This document shows, one piece after another, positions 7,257-13,745 of a DNA stretch of 14,812 bases. Under the pieces are notes generated by a model that was not told where the DNA came from, ran no database searches, and saw only the letters and a list, made by a program, of their open reading frames with translations. Source of the DNA: an uncultured candidate division Zixibacteria bacterium (GTDB lineage: Bacteria; Zixibacteria; MSB-5A5; GN15; FEB-12); the NCBI GenBank assembly GCA_913009765.1, contig CAJVYT010000054.1, positions 1-14,812 of the forward strand, in the 5' to 3' direction. Numbering within the stretch: the stretch's first letter is position 1; each line of letters begins with the position of its first letter. Made by a program: the position numbers and the translations under genes.

Positions 7257-7471
7257 AGGGACTGTTGAAAAACCCTCCTGCGAGTCGAGTGAGTGATAAC
7301 GAACGAAACGTGGCAATCTCTAAGCTTAATGCTTAACAAAAACATAAGATTGCTGCACTTCGTCCACTTTTGCGGACTCTGTTCGCAATGACAGGATATT
7401 GGACTTATAGTTTGTCATACTGAGCGGAGTCGAAGTATGTTCCAAAATCAATAGGTTTTTCAACAAACCCT
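7257..7471. repeat. MITE-like composite repeat with terminal inverted repeats
   Basis: The ends are AGGGACTGTTGAAAAACC (7257-7274) and its inverted partner GGTTTTTCAACAAACCCT (7454-7471), pairing at 16 of 18 positions with a perfect 12-bp core. Inside are GCAATCT/AGATTGC arms (7313-7319, 7347-7353), a small TAAGC/GCTTA hairpin (7321-7335) and the palindrome at 7414-7440. There is no coding capacity. A related TGTTGAAAAA/TTTTTCAACA pair bounds the unit at 13585-13700, suggesting one family of termini. Confidence 0.65.
7414..7440. repeat. Dispersed palindromic repeat, copy 2
   Basis: Arms CATACT (7416-7421) and AGTATG (7434-7439) enclose GAGCGGAGTCGA. It has the same spacing as copy 1 at 4936-4962, with two core substitutions, and lies inside the TIR-bounded unit. 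Confidence 0.8.
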
Positions 7472-7511
7472 TTCGATTGTGTATAGAGTTTAGATGTATG
7501 ACAGTATTCTA

Positions 7512-8462
7512 TTATTTTTTTGCTTTTTTTGAGTATTCGTATTTGAGAATATCAAGCATTCGAAAACCTAAGGCTGAGTCGGTATCAAATAAATCTTTTA
7601 GGACAGCATTACTTTTATCTATTTCTCCGGCTAAAGAATAACTGACGCCCAAAGAAATATTGGCAGGCATAAACAAAGAGTCAATTGCAAGAACTTTTTT
7701 GTACTGCGTGATTGCATCTTGATATTTATCTTGTATTGAATACAAAATTCCTAACGACATAATAGCTTTTGAATTAGTACTGTTATGTTTAATAATTTTT
7801 TGATAAAGAGCCTCGGCTTCATCATATTTTTTTAAGTTACGTTTGACTGTTGCCAGAAAATAATATAGTTCAGAGTTATTTTGATTAAGTTTTAGACATT
7901 TCTCATAGTAGAGTTCTGCTTGTGGATAATTTTTTGAAGATGCGTATACATTGCCTAAATTAAAAAGTGTCATCGGTTGGTTTGGCTGTAAACTGTCAGA
8001 GCGTAATAGTACTTTCAATGCATTTCCCAGTTGTTTGTCTTTGGCATATTCTTGACCAAGATTTGTGAGATAAAGAGCATTGGTTGAGTCTAAAGCTACC
8101 GCTTTTTTATAATATGAAATAGATTTTTGGCTGTTCCCTTCTCCAGAGTAAATAACACCTAAGTTATTGCAAACATCGTAGTCAGCGTCATTCATTTTAT
8201 ATGCACGCTTAAAAAATTCTTTCGCTTTATTTTGGTCGCCGGTCGCAGAATAAATAACGCCGAGACTTTTTATTGCGTTGTAGTTGTTTTTGTCAAAACG
8301 GAGAACATGGTTATAATATGTTTCAGCACGGTCATAATTTTTATCATATAGGGCTTTCCCTGCTATTTGACTATATACTTGTACCGAATCATATGTTTGG
8401 GCAAATAATGTTATGGCTCCCATATTGAATAGGAGTATTACAATGAGTAGTGTTTTTTTCAT
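7512..8462 (-). CDS. Secreted or periplasmic tetratricopeptide repeat protein
   Basis: This 316-residue protein is a signal peptide (about 1-21, ending LFAQ) followed by roughly eight consecutive 34-residue TPR units from about residue 30 to 300. The TPR signature is clear in units such as SLGVIYSATGDQNKAKEFF, NLGVIYSGEGNSQKSISYY and NLGNVYASSKNYPQAELYY. Such arrays form a superhelix that binds other proteins; no enzymatic domain is present. It could be a scaffold for envelope assembly, but no partner is visible. The ATG has only a weak purine-rich ribosome binding site (AGAAG). It lies downstream of rex, but the rex terminator (8556-8581) separates them, so a promoter of its own in 8463-8555 is expected. 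Confidence 0.88.
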   Translation of the reverse strand: MKKTLLIVILLFNMGAITLFAQTYDSVQVYSQIAGKALYDKNYDRAETYYNHVLRFDKNNYNAIKSLGVIYSATGDQNKAKEFFKRAYKMNDADYDVCNNLGVIYSGEGNSQKSISYYKKAVALDSTNALYLTNLGQEYAKDKQLGNALKVLLRSDSLQPNQPMTLFNLGNVYASSKNYPQAELYYEKCLKLNQNNSELYYFLATVKRNLKKYDEAEALYQKIIKHNSTNSKAIMSLGILYSIQDKYQDAITQYKKVLAIDSLFMPANISLGVSYSLAGEIDKSNAVLKDLFDTDSALGFRMLDILKYEYSKKAKK

Positions 8463-8548
8463 ATTTCTTCTATCGACTAAATTAGTTAATTATATAGTAC
8501 ATTACTGTTGTTCATTATACTGAAATTATATTAAATCTCTGCATTAAT

Positions 8549-8581
8549 TAAAAAAAAGTGGTCTGTCGCCACAGACCACTT
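8549..8581 (-). terminator. Intrinsic terminator of rex
   Basis: Perfect 11-bp arms AAGTGGTCTGT (8556-8566) and ACAGACCACTT (8571-8581) enclose a CGCC tetraloop. On the minus strand the hairpin is followed by a run of seven or more Ts. It lies 56 bases after the rex stop. Confidence 0.93.
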
Positions 8582-8636
8582 ATCAAAGAGGACGTTCAAA
8601 AAAGAGGTTTTAATTCATCCTTGAATTATACCTTAT

Positions 8637-9299
8637 TTATTTCATGTTCTTTGGCGTATGATTATTTACAATAGCAAATGAAAGATACTCAAGTTCCATT
8701 GACATATTTTCATTTCTCAGATAGATATTTGATGGAACTTTTAAATTAATCGGAGCAAAATTCAAAATTGCTTTTACACCGGCACGGACAACATCATCAA
8801 CCATATATTGAGCAACTGTGGCAGGCACAGTTATAATAACCATCTCAATACCATCTTCAGCAATTTCTTTTTCGAGATTATTTATATCTGAAACAATCAG
8901 TCCTTTATGGTTTGAACCGATTTTTCTTTGATCATTATCGAATAGTTTTACAATATTAAAACCCTGACGGGAGAATTCTTTGTAACTGACTAAAGCAGAA
9001 CCAATATTACCTATTCCTATCACGGCAACTTTCCATTGACGGTCTATTCCCAAAATTTCACCGATTTTAGTTTTAAGTTCGGTGACGTCGTAGCCTAAAC
9101 CACGGGTGCCAAATGAGCCAAAAAATGAAAGATCTTTTCGTACTTGAGCCGGAGTTAGCTTTTCCCGTTTTGCCAGTTCTTTAGAGGACACAGTATCATA
9201 TCCTTCTTTTTGTAATAAGGATAAAGAACGATAATACATAGAAAGTCTATGAATTGTAGATTCTGAGATTCTTTTTTTTTCAGGCAGTTCAGATGACAT
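8637..9299 (-). CDS. rex: Redox-sensing transcriptional repressor Rex
   Basis: Rex is a dimeric repressor that binds NADH or NAD+ and releases its operators when the NADH/NAD+ ratio rises, derepressing fermentative and anaerobic respiratory genes. The 220-residue protein has the usual length. Residues about 11-85 form the winged helix (STIHRLSMYYRSL, LAKREKLTPAQVRKDLSFFG, GTRGLGYDV). The Rossmann domain begins at about residue 90 with VAVIGIGNIGSALVSY, giving GxGxxG at 95-100. The C-terminal swap helix follows (MELEYLSFAIVNN). The ATG has AGGAG at 9311-9315, eleven bases upstream. A Rex operator overlapping the promoter predicts autoregulation. It ends in a strong terminator and is probably monocistronic. 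Confidence 0.96.
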   Translation of the reverse strand: MSSELPEKKRISESTIHRLSMYYRSLSLLQKEGYDTVSSKELAKREKLTPAQVRKDLSFFGSFGTRGLGYDVTELKTKIGEILGIDRQWKVAVIGIGNIGSALVSYKEFSRQGFNIVKLFDNDQRKIGSNHKGLIVSDINNLEKEIAEDGIEMVIITVPATVAQYMVDDVVRAGVKAILNFAPINLKVPSNIYLRNENMSMELEYLSFAIVNNHTPKNMK

Positions 9300-9338
9300 A
9301 ATTACAATAACTCCTACTTATTTTACTCAAACAAAAAC

Positions 9339-9368
9339 TATATATTTTTCATGTGAAATGCTTCACAA
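9339..9368 (-). promoter_or_regulatory. rex promoter overlapping the Rex operator
   Basis: On the minus strand TTGTGA (9363-9368) can act as a -35 and TATATA (9339-9344) as a -10, with an 18-base spacer, about 40 bases before the rex start codon. The -35 lies inside the Rex operator, so bound Rex would block RNA polymerase. Confidence 0.5.
9351..9368. promoter_or_regulatory. Rex operator (ROP site)
   Basis: ATGTGAAATGCTTCACAA fits the known Rex consensus TTGTGAA-N4-TTCACAA at all positions except the first base. It lies 51 bases upstream of rex, in the correct orientation and position for autorepression. The other gene that could respond, alr, ends on the far side and is transcribed toward it. 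Confidence 0.88.
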
Positions 9369-9509
9369 GAAATTATATCTTTTTTAAGTGGTCTTGTCAA
9401 GGGAAATATCTTTTAAAATAAAGGCAAAATAAATAATCTTGTTGTTATTCAATGACTTATCTCCCTCGCAATTACGATAAAAAGGGTTTAGTATTGCTAT
9501 ATTTGTGAA

Positions 9510-10664
9510 TTATGGAACAATTTCACGGTAAATTTCGCCGGAAAGACGAGCCAGAATTTCATAATTTATGGTGTCAGCCCACTCGGCAATTCTATTCGCG
9601 GTAATATGTTCGTTTTTTTCGCAGCCTAAAAGGGTAACTTCGTTTTCTAACTTAACTTTTGGAATATCGGTGATGTCTGCCATCATTAGATTCATACAAA
9701 CTCGACCTCTGATAGGAGCTCTTTTTCCATTTATTAACAGATATGCTTTGTTTGATAAAGCTCTGTCATAGCCGTCATAATATCCGACCGGTATAATTCC
9801 TATTTTTGATTTGGAGGTTGTTTGGTAGGTGCATCCGTAACTTATAAAAGAATCAGACTCAACTTTTTTAATTTGGGTTATTCGAGATTTCCATGTTAAA
9901 ACCGGTTCAAACAGATTATTTTCCCCACCGCTTAATTTATGTGACAGATAGGTTTCTTTGGAGGGCCAGTATCCATAGAGAGAAATACCGGGGCGAACCA
10001 TTTCAAAATGGGTTTTTCCAAAGAGAATAGTTGCCGCCGATGAGGCTGTATGTCTGATTGTCGGTTTAATTTTATGGGCTGTCATAACTTGTAAAAGTTT
10101 ATGAAACTGCTCAAGTTGATATTCGGCATATTCGTGATTGGTAGTATCTTCGATATTGGCAAAGTGTGTTGAAGCACCATACGGTTTGCCGAGAGATTTA
10201 TATTTTTTATATACAGCGGCAAATTTTGCTATATCTTTTTCGGTGATACCTTGACGGTTTGTTCCGGTTTCAAGTTTCAAATGGGTTCTAACTGTTCGAT
10301 TGAATTTATCGGCACGTTTGCCGATGTTTTCTAAAAATTTTGTATTAAACACTACCGGTTCAATATCAAACTCCAAGACAGCATCGCTGTCGCACAGTTC
10401 TACCGGTCCTAAAAGCATAATTTGCTTACGCCATCCTGCTCGACGGCATTTTATAGCTTCCCGCATAGAGTGGACAGTCAGATAGTTTACGTTATTGTTT
10501 TCTAAAAGTATTTTAACTGTTTCCGTTATACCATGTCCGTAGGCATTTGCTTTTACGCAGGCAGCAAGTAGTTTATTTGGTGCGAGCGATGAAAGCGACC
10601 GGATATTTTTGTGCATCGCTTTTTGCGACAACTCAATCCACTGTAGTTTTTTTGCAGGTGGCAT
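9510..10664 (-). CDS. alr: Alanine racemase
   Basis: This PLP-dependent enzyme interconverts L- and D-alanine for peptidoglycan synthesis. The 384-residue length is typical. The PLP lysine is Lys38 in VKANAYGHG at the start of the TIM barrel. The second catalytic base is Tyr276 in SYGCTYQTT, where many family members have SYGRTW. Other hallmarks are LETGTNRQG (131-139), the substrate loop RHTASSAA near 204-211 and RGRVCMNLMMADITD near 319-333 in the C-terminal beta domain. No ribosome binding site precedes the ATG. A promoter at 10673-10701 puts the predicted transcription start within a few bases of the ATG, so the mRNA may be leaderless. A terminator for the upstream gene sits in the same short gap. 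Confidence 0.95.
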   Translation of the reverse strand: MPPAKKLQWIELSQKAMHKNIRSLSSLAPNKLLAACVKANAYGHGITETVKILLENNNVNYLTVHSMREAIKCRRAGWRKQIMLLGPVELCDSDAVLEFDIEPVVFNTKFLENIGKRADKFNRTVRTHLKLETGTNRQGITEKDIAKFAAVYKKYKSLGKPYGASTHFANIEDTTNHEYAEYQLEQFHKLLQVMTAHKIKPTIRHTASSAATILFGKTHFEMVRPGISLYGYWPSKETYLSHKLSGGENNLFEPVLTWKSRITQIKKVESDSFISYGCTYQTTSKSKIGIIPVGYYDGYDRALSNKAYLLINGKRAPIRGRVCMNLMMADITDIPKVKLENEVTLLGCEKNEHITANRIAEWADTINYEILARLSGEIYREIVP

Positions 10665-10672
10665 TGTATCTA

Positions 10673-10701
10673 TGTATACAATTAAAAGAGTGAAATGACA
10701 A
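10673..10701 (-). promoter_or_regulatory. Sigma-70-type promoter for alr
   Basis: On the minus strand TTGTCA (10696-10701) and TATACA (10673-10678) are separated by exactly 17 bases. The expected transcription start is near 10666, one or two bases before the alr ATG at 10664. The -35 abuts the T-run of the preceding terminator. Confidence 0.65.
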
Positions 10702-10732
10702 ATAAAAAAAGCCCCAACAATATGAGGCTTTT
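10701..10732 (-). terminator. Intrinsic terminator of the ferritin-like gene
   Basis: On the minus strand AAAAGCC (10732-10726) pairs with GGCTTTT (10713-10707) around a 12-base loop, followed by a T-run. It is about 30 bases past the stop codon at 10764. Confidence 0.85.
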
Positions 10733-10763
10733 AAGAGGATTTAATAAAAAAAGTCTAAAGTAC

Positions 10764-11246
10764 TTACAATTTTTTACGCATTTCATCAATGAGTATCATG
10801 TGACCTTGTTCTAATTTGGCAAGCTCGGTAAAAATCTTCTTACCTTCATCTGTATCACACATATCAACAGCACCATGAAACAGATCATACGCTTCGACTT
10901 CCAAACGGTAGGCAATGTCTAAAATGGCTTCCATTGAATCAGCTTTAGTAACCTCATCAATTAAACTTTTATGCTCATTCGTCATATCTTCAGAAATTTC
11001 CGGGAGACCTTCCTCTTTTAAAATATCAGAAGTGGAAATCCATTTTTCAGTTTTGACCAAGGAATCATATTGTCTTTCCAAAATATGGAAATGGTCTTTT
11101 TCTTCGTGAGCTAATTTTTGTAAAATTTCTTTTTGAGCGTCATTATTAGCTTTTTTTGCTGCTTCTATATAAAAAACATACGAAGCGACCTCGGCTTGAA
11201 TACCTGTTGATAATGCTTGTAAAGTATCTGGATGTACGGGAGTCAT
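10764..11246 (-). CDS. Ferritin-like diiron protein (rubrerythrin family, no rubredoxin domain)
   Basis: This 160-residue four-helix-bundle protein probably reduces peroxide or stores iron, as in rubrerythrin-like proteins of anaerobes. The two diiron half-motifs are visible: Glu19 (IQAEVASYVFYIEAA) with Glu49-x-x-His52 (HEEKDHFHIL), and Glu116 or Glu118 (RLEVEAYDLF) with Glu146-x-x-His149 (LEQGHMILI). The C-terminal rubredoxin domain with paired CxxC of classical rubrerythrin is absent; the only cysteine is Cys130. It would therefore need another electron donor. The ATG has AAGGA at 11257-11261, ten bases upstream. It is a single-gene unit with a terminator at 10701-10732, divergent from the gene at 11421. 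Confidence 0.88.
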   Translation of the reverse strand: MTPVHPDTLQALSTGIQAEVASYVFYIEAAKKANNDAQKEILQKLAHEEKDHFHILERQYDSLVKTEKWISTSDILKEEGLPEISEDMTNEHKSLIDEVTKADSMEAILDIAYRLEVEAYDLFHGAVDMCDTDEGKKIFTELAKLEQGHMILIDEMRKKL

Positions 11247-11290
11247 AATTGTTGTATCCTTTTGTTTAAAATATTCAACTTATTTTCAAC

Positions 11291-11318
11291 AAGTTATAAC
11301 TTTCACAATGTTTGTCAA
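11291..11318 (-). promoter_or_regulatory. Possible promoter and palindromic operator of the ferritin-like gene
   Basis: On the minus strand TTGACA (11313-11318), a 16-base spacer and TAACTT (11291-11296) form a plausible promoter. The -10 lies within AAGTTATAACTT (11291-11302), a perfect 12-base palindrome. A peroxide or iron regulator of the Fur/PerR family is an attractive reader, but the sequence is not a clear PerR box. Confidence 0.4.
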
Positions 11319-11354
11319 GTGTCAATCAAAAGCTCCTCTGTTTTGGCAGTACGC

Positions 11355-11384
11355 TTTAGAGAATTATCAAATTGCCGATATAAA
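11355..11384 (+). promoter_or_regulatory. Possible promoter for the 374-residue protein gene
   Basis: TTTAGA (11355-11360), an 18-base spacer and TATAAA (11379-11384) precede the ATG at 11421. The -10 is good and the -35 is weak. Confidence 0.35.
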
Positions 11385-11420
11385 ATGTAGTTTTGAAACT
11401 AAACAAAAGAGGAATACAAA

Positions 11421-12545
11421 ATGGGAATCTCAAGTTTTTTTAATCAAATAGCAAACAACTTCCGTGACCATTACCAGCAATTATCAAATTCTGTGAGTCT
11501 TGGTAAAACTCCCAAGCATTACTACACAGACAGCACAAAAGAATCAGCTCCCCAAGAACAACTTCCTGCTGATTCATATCTGCCGTCAAATAAATCAGAA
11601 AAACCGACTACATCAACAGATAAAAATAAACCTGCATCAGAAAAGCCGACATATTCTGACCCAACAGAGCCAAAAAAAGAAAATCTCCCTGCAAATGCTG
11701 AAACCGGTGATGTCGCATATTTTAGCCGCAAAACAAACTTAGACTATAAGATGATGTTACAGTTTGACTTACATGCAATTCAAGGGATAGCAGAATCTCT
11801 TGCTGACGGTGATACTCAAAAAATAACCGAGTTTGCTGCCGGTGGGTTTGGATTAAAAGCGGCATTTGATATTAAAAGCTCTGAAATAATCGAAACAAAT
11901 ATGGCAGAAAATGTTGATGGCAAGTCTGTTGAAATATCAAAAATCAAAAGTAAGTCTCGGTTAGCCGGTGCTTTTGATGCTCAAGCTAAAAATTTCAATT
12001 TACAATCATTTTATAATGAATCTACCAAAATGCGTAAGTCGATGAAAACAGAATCTTCTAACAATTACCGCCGTACGGTTAATAAGTTTGCTTTACGGTA
12101 CCGTATGGATTCAAAATTCAATTTCTCGTTTTTAAACAGGTTGAATGTACAAACAAAACAGGTTGCCGAAGCAGATCCGAATAATCTGGAAAATTATGTA
12201 AAATCAGCCGGAAATGTTGCTGAGTCAGGCACATCTGAAATGATGGCAACATTCTTTGATACTGTTGATAGTTACTTAAATGGTGCTGAATCTGACATGC
12301 TTGCCAAAGCGGACGAATTTTTTACTATGGCAGTTAATGAACTTGGATTTTCTGAAGAAACGGTTTCACTAGTCAAAGATCAACTTATTGGTTCTATAGA
12401 ATCTTTCTTTGGGAAAGTTGATGATGCTGTCTCGATGATTGCTTCAAAGTTTGTTCCCCAGACACCTGAGACAATAGAAACCCCTGTTGTACAGCCAGAG
12501 ATTCCGAGTAATAAAGAAGACACAGCTGTTTTAGCTTTGGTATAG
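11421..12545 (+). CDS. Protein of unknown function, acidic, with low-complexity linker
   Basis: I do not recognise this 374-residue protein. It has no signal peptide or membrane segment. Residues 1-35 look helical (MGISSFFNQIANNFRDHYQQL). Residues about 38-95 are a Ser/Pro/Thr/Lys/Glu-rich disordered linker. Residues about 100-345 are a folded part containing LDYKMMLQFDLHAIQ, a basic patch (KMRKSMKTESSNNYRRTVNKF), FALRYRMDSKFNFSFLNRLN and a helical stretch to MIASKFVPQ. The last 25 residues are again Pro/Glu-rich. There is no cysteine. The ribosome binding site AGAGGAA (11408-11414) is strong and, with the following ATACAAA, nearly repeats the leader of the M24 gene. The layout, ordered core between flexible ends, might suit a surface or flagella-related regulator, but I cannot support any function. 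Confidence 0.75.
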   Translation: MGISSFFNQIANNFRDHYQQLSNSVSLGKTPKHYYTDSTKESAPQEQLPADSYLPSNKSEKPTTSTDKNKPASEKPTYSDPTEPKKENLPANAETGDVAYFSRKTNLDYKMMLQFDLHAIQGIAESLADGDTQKITEFAAGGFGLKAAFDIKSSEIIETNMAENVDGKSVEISKIKSKSRLAGAFDAQAKNFNLQSFYNESTKMRKSMKTESSNNYRRTVNKFALRYRMDSKFNFSFLNRLNVQTKQVAEADPNNLENYVKSAGNVAESGTSEMMATFFDTVDSYLNGAESDMLAKADEFFTMAVNELGFSEETVSLVKDQLIGSIESFFGKVDDAVSMIASKFVPQTPETIETPVVQPEIPSNKEDTAVLALV

Positions 12546-12607
12546 TAAATAAAAGTCAATAAATATCTTGCATCTTTTTATAGTTTCGTGCTTTATTGTC
12601 AAAGACA

Positions 12608-13303
12608 ATGAAAGATATATTTGCAAAAAACTTAATGGAACTAAACGGTCAAATTGCAGAGGTTTGCGAAGAGTATGACCGTGATGCCGACGATATAACA
12701 ATAGTTGCAGTAACAAAAACATTTCCGGCAGCAGCTATCAGTATTGCGGTTGCTTCGGGAATTTTCAATATTGGGGAGAGCCGTCTTCAGGATGCTGAAC
12801 CAAAAATTTTAGAACTTGGTCAAATTGCCCGTTATCACATGATAGGACATTTGCAGACAAATAAAGTTAAAAAAGTTGTAGAACTATTTGATTGTATTCA
12901 ATCAGTCGATTCAATAAAACTTGCCGAAGAAATTTCAAAACGAGCCGGCGAATTTAACCGTACAATAGAATGTTTTGTAGAAGTTAACTCTTCAGAGGAG
13001 CCTCAAAAAAATGGTGTTTCTATCGCTGATACAATTGATTTAGTAAAACAGATATATCAACTTCCCAATATCAAATTAACCGGTCTCATGACCATTGGAC
13101 CGCACACCGATAATGAAGAAAAAATTTGTACGGCTTTTAAACGTTGTCGAGAGCTTTTCAAAGCAGGTCAGCAAATTGTCGGTAATGATTTTGATAATCT
13201 TTCGATGGGGATGAGTTCGGATTTTAAATTGGCAATCAAAGAAGGTTCGACCATGATTCGGGTCGGCACCGGACTATTTGGTCCAAGAGAGAAAGCTTTT
13301 TAA
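12608..13303 (+). CDS. YggS/PLPBP family pyridoxal phosphate homeostasis protein
   Basis: This cytoplasmic PLP-binding protein has a single alanine-racemase-like TIM barrel and lacks the C-terminal domain; the family buffers PLP and affects amino-acid balance rather than having a known reaction. I chose ATG at 12608 (231 residues) over an in-frame TTG at 12596; neither has a clear ribosome binding site. The PLP lysine is Lys37 in VAVTKTFP. Family motifs follow in order: IGESRLQDA, HMIGHLQTNKVKKV, VEVNSSEEPQKNGV, LTGLMTIGPH and LSMGMSSDFKLAIKEG with the phosphate-binding end MIRVGTGLFG. It follows the unknown gene by 62 bases and may be co-transcribed with it. Confidence 0.93.
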   Translation: MKDIFAKNLMELNGQIAEVCEEYDRDADDITIVAVTKTFPAAAISIAVASGIFNIGESRLQDAEPKILELGQIARYHMIGHLQTNKVKKVVELFDCIQSVDSIKLAEEISKRAGEFNRTIECFVEVNSSEEPQKNGVSIADTIDLVKQIYQLPNIKLTGLMTIGPHTDNEEKICTAFKRCRELFKAGQQIVGNDFDNLSMGMSSDFKLAIKEGSTMIRVGTGLFGPREKAF

Positions 13304-13334
13304 ATATTTGTATTTAAAACAGTTTGTATTTTAG

Positions 13335-13358
13335 CAGGTCAGACCTTTCCAAGACCTG
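13335..13358. repeat. Palindromic repeat unit
   Basis: CAGGTC (13335-13340) and GACCTG (13353-13358) enclose AGACCTTTCCAA. It has the form of a dispersed intergenic palindrome; only this copy is in the window. Confidence 0.55.
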
Positions 13359-13446
13359 ACAGAAATATCCATAGGGAAATAGTTTTTGTAGGGCAACATC
13401 CCTGTGATGCTGCCATCATAAGTTTTTGTAGGTCTGGTTCCGTTGG

Positions 13447-13468
13447 TTTGAAATCGTAAGATTTCAAA
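13447..13468. repeat. Hairpin repeat unit
   Basis: Perfect 9-bp arms TTTGAAATC (13447-13455) and GATTTCAAA (13460-13468) enclose GTAA. Outside it, GTAGGTCTGGTT (13428-13439) and AAACCCGACAT (13476-13486) are roughly complementary, extending the structure. Confidence 0.6.
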
Positions 13469-13584
13469 ATCGAGAAACCCGACATATCAATTTATTATAA
13501 TTGACAATCTATTCAATATTTTCGTTTATTTAATATGAAATAAGATTTAACAATGGTGAGGTTTATCAAATCCCACCGCAAGCC

Positions 13585-13700
13585 GGCTTGTTGAAAAAGT
13601 TCAAATTGTCACAACTTGAGCAGTCAGGAACCCTTTCCTGACTGTTTAATCGTCAGGAAAGGGTTCCCGACGACGCCTTTAGAGGGTTTTTCAACAAGCC
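13585..13700. repeat. MITE-like element with perfect 14-bp terminal inverted repeats
   Basis: GGCTTGTTGAAAAA (13585-13598) and TTTTTCAACAAGCC (13687-13700) are perfect inverted repeats. Inside, arms 13623-13642 and 13652-13671 pair at 19 of 20 positions around a 9-base loop, and the first arm is itself a GTCAGGAA/TTCCTGAC hairpin. The 116-base unit has no coding capacity. Its termini share TGTTGAAAAA with the unit at 7257-7471. Confidence 0.75.
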
Positions 13701-13745
13701 CCAAGCGGATGGGGCACCCGTGATATTACTCTTTTCCAGTTAGTT

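Larger units (their letters stand above)
7105..7511. other. Intergenic region built largely of repeats
   Basis: These 407 bases between two minus-strand genes carry the promoter region of the small secreted protein, an inverted repeat at 7234-7253, and a TIR-bounded composite repeat at 7257-7471 that itself contains the second copy of the CATACT...AGTATG palindrome. No coding sequence is seen, and no classic terminator for the TPR gene ending at 7512; the repeat hairpins may do that job. Confidence 0.65.
13304..13745. other. Intergenic repeat region
   Basis: These 442 bases between convergent genes contain no coding sequence. They are a chain of palindromic units: 13335-13358, a GTAGGGCAACATCCCTGTG... 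stretch at about 13388-13414, a hairpin at 13447-13468, and a TIR-bounded unit at 13585-13700 with a long internal hairpin. The G+C content is visibly higher than in the flanks. These hairpins may also terminate the two converging genes. Confidence 0.7.

Noticed and set aside
7257..7471. CRISPR array or direct repeats
   Set aside because: The structure is inverted rather than direct, with no regular spacers and no cas genes nearby.
12596..12607. TTG start for yggS giving 235 residues
   Set aside because: It has no ribosome binding site, and the nearby ATG at 12608 already gives a normal family N-terminus.
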